Source: Pseudoalteromonas rubra (GTDB taxonomy: Bacteria; Pseudomonadota; Gammaproteobacteria; Enterobacterales; Alteromonadaceae). From it: 64,000 bases of DNA. The first letter of the stretch is position 1. Each line of letters opens with the position of its first letter. The stretch lies in the NCBI RefSeq assembly GCF_005887095.1, contig NZ_PNCI01000010.1, positions 1-64,000 on the forward strand, in the 5' to 3' direction. Under the pieces are notes generated by a model. It worked only from the letters and a program-made list of their open reading frames with translations, did no database searches and had not been told where the DNA came from. A program made the position numbers and the translations under genes. Below, piece after piece: positions 63,701-64,000 of the stretch.

Positions 63701-64000
63701 ATTAATGGAAGGCACACAGCAGGCGCTGATTGCCTCTGTACAGGAACAGCTGGGTGAGTCGCTGGCCGATTATATGATCCCGGCAAATTTCGTATTGTTA
63801 AACGAGTGGCCACAAACGCCCAACGGTAAAATTGATCGTAAAGCGCTGCCGGTGCCGCAAAGTCTCGGGTATGAAGTGGCATATGTGGCCCCAGTCACTG
63901 AGCAGGAAAAGGTGTTGGCCGAGTTATGTGCTGAGCTGTTATCCCTTGAGCTTGCCGAAGTCAGCATGGCCGCTAACTTCTTTGAGTTAGGCGGGCATTC
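60711..64000 (+). CDS. NRPS-6 (cut by window end): TubC-C-A-T... (Ser)
   Basis: An open frame of at least 1096 codons from ATG 60711 runs off the window. TubC docking domain (about 1-52, FELAISQGVHLYVEQGKLKF), C (about 79-520, MHHIVSDGWS near 213), A (about 545-1050, YTSGSTGKPKG near 696, NGKIDRKALP near 1039), and the first residues of a T domain (FFELGGH) at the edge. The pocket by eye is DVWHFSLIDK, a serine code identical to that of NRPS-3 module 2. The two A domains are also closely alike around the pocket (SFDVSVWEFVWPMLKG, KLHFVPSMLGVML), suggesting duplication or gene conversion. What follows the T domain, including any TE, lies outside the window. Confidence 0.92.
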   Translation, partial: MNVHQAFELAISQGVHLYVEQGKLKFKAAKGSMTDELRSALKENKTQLIELLSQQAVKANALTQSEGAIPALGLTQSVLSFSQQRLWFLEQLRGPSAEYNIPLALDVQGCVDLAAVEDAFNDIMARHSILRSGYYDSEDGPGQTIRDDVALNIRCIDLCDSDDLAADVAAHIERDTLTPFDLTADVLFRVTYLCTHKHSDDTQQGVLLLNMHHIVSDGWSMEILTSEFVQAYQARVTGQVANLAPLPLQYNDYAHWQREHLTKEALAEQLSYWQQSLADAPAVHGIMPDFERPATKQLHGALIRSELGAADAQALQNLARQHQLTPFMLIHSALAYVLSRHSNSHDIVIGTPIANRGHAELEGLIGYFANTLVLRVNTEQPSITDYFSHVKSVHLGAQANQDVPFEQLVEKLNLPRSGAHAPLFQIMLTTNSDYGVRDQQLALDGLHISQRPASSVTTKFDLEIEVALNEQGVAIEITYDTALYRAQRVSAIANHLNTVLAQLAALTPAELLAKPNTLKLLSDTECQQQLVDWNNTALDYSRERCVHELFEQQAKATPDAIALRFDGRTMSYDTLNTKANQLAHYLRTEHAIGPDALVGLCTERSFEMVIGIWGILKAGGAYVPLDPELPSGRLNYLIEDACANVVLSTQRVIEQVSLGDAAVISLDSFDFDAFASGNIPVGDVGLTANHLAYAIYTSGSTGKPKGVLLEHQALHNRIDWMDNEYGCEPQDKILQKTPYSFDVSVWEFVWPMLKGAELVIAKPGGHKDPAYLSELIEKTGVTKLHFVPSMLGVMLEHGDLARCGTIKQVFCSGEALQVSHVEQFKSRLPEAQLHNLYGPTEAAIDVSYWDCTLPHGSSIPIGKPIQNIQLYILDDALNLLPQGACGELHIGGEGLARGYHNRPELTEERFIANPFYPQSASKRLYKTGDLVRFRDDGNIEYMGRLDHQVKIRGQRIELGEIEYHIGEHAQVDSALVLAMNDDKGNQRLVAYVKPSNELMEGTQQALIASVQEQLGESLADYMIPANFVLLNEWPQTPNGKIDRKALPVPQSLGYEVAYVAPVTEQEKVLAELCAELLSLELAEVSMAANFFELGGH

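Noticed and set aside
21181..64000. Identification with the known Pseudoalteromonas alterochromide cluster
   Set aside because: The pocket codes visible here include no Thr or Asn codes and the module count and TE position do not fit that pentapeptide-type lipopeptide as I recall it.

Overview
The window looks like chromosomal DNA of a marine gammaproteobacterium, most likely Pseudoalteromonas or a close relative. This is inferred from gene content (REP-associated tyrosine transposase, EAL protein, pirin, cytochrome b561, S1 protease with a chitin-binding tail, TubC-docked NRPSs) and not from a marker gene. No rRNA or tRNA gene was seen.

Left part (1-8928): the start of a REP-associated transposase on the minus strand, an orphan lipoprotein, then a five-gene export/regulation operon: membrane-fusion protein, ABC ATPase, 8-TM FtsX/MacB-type permease, sigma54-dependent NtrC-type response regulator and its histidine kinase. 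A good -24/-12 (sigma54) promoter lies just before the first gene. About 105 and 140 bp further upstream sit two copies of a 24-bp dyad-like site spaced exactly 33 bp. The operon is therefore probably switched on by its own last two products.

Middle (9005-10540): an orphan, decaying CRISPR array with no cas gene in the window. Repeats are 32 bp and spacers 34-35 bp. It is broken up by a tandem 251-bp structured repeat and by a 181-bp block present twice.

Housekeeping/accessory stretch (10669-20821): secreted S1 protease with chitin-binding module, cytochrome b561, EAL protein, zinc-ribbon protein, two small membrane-type proteins (one of only 58 aa), glutathionyl-hydroquinone reductase, pirin, a secreted HExxH protein, a solitary ParB-like protein and an orphan 84-aa ORF.

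Right part (20960-64000 and beyond): a very large NRPS locus, all on the plus strand. NRPS-1, -2 and -3 (two modules each, ending in a thioesterase) are followed by a SyrD/PvdE-like cyclic-peptide ABC exporter. Then come NRPS-4 (four modules), NRPS-5 (one module) and NRPS-6 (cut by the window end). Pocket codes read by eye suggest Pro-like, Phe, Ala-like, Val, Val, Ser-TE for NRPS-1/2/3, and Phe, Ile/Val-like, Lys-like, Ala-like, unresolved hydrophobic, Ser for NRPS-4/5/6. Five junctions carry dual epimerisation/condensation-type domains. NRPS-4 alone lacks an N-terminal TubC docking domain and begins with a divergent C domain, so it is the best candidate for the initiating (possibly acylating) enzyme. 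The locus therefore encodes either two peptides, or one peptide made in the order 4-5-6-...-1-2-3 with release by the TE that lies upstream on the DNA. I do not recognise the product.
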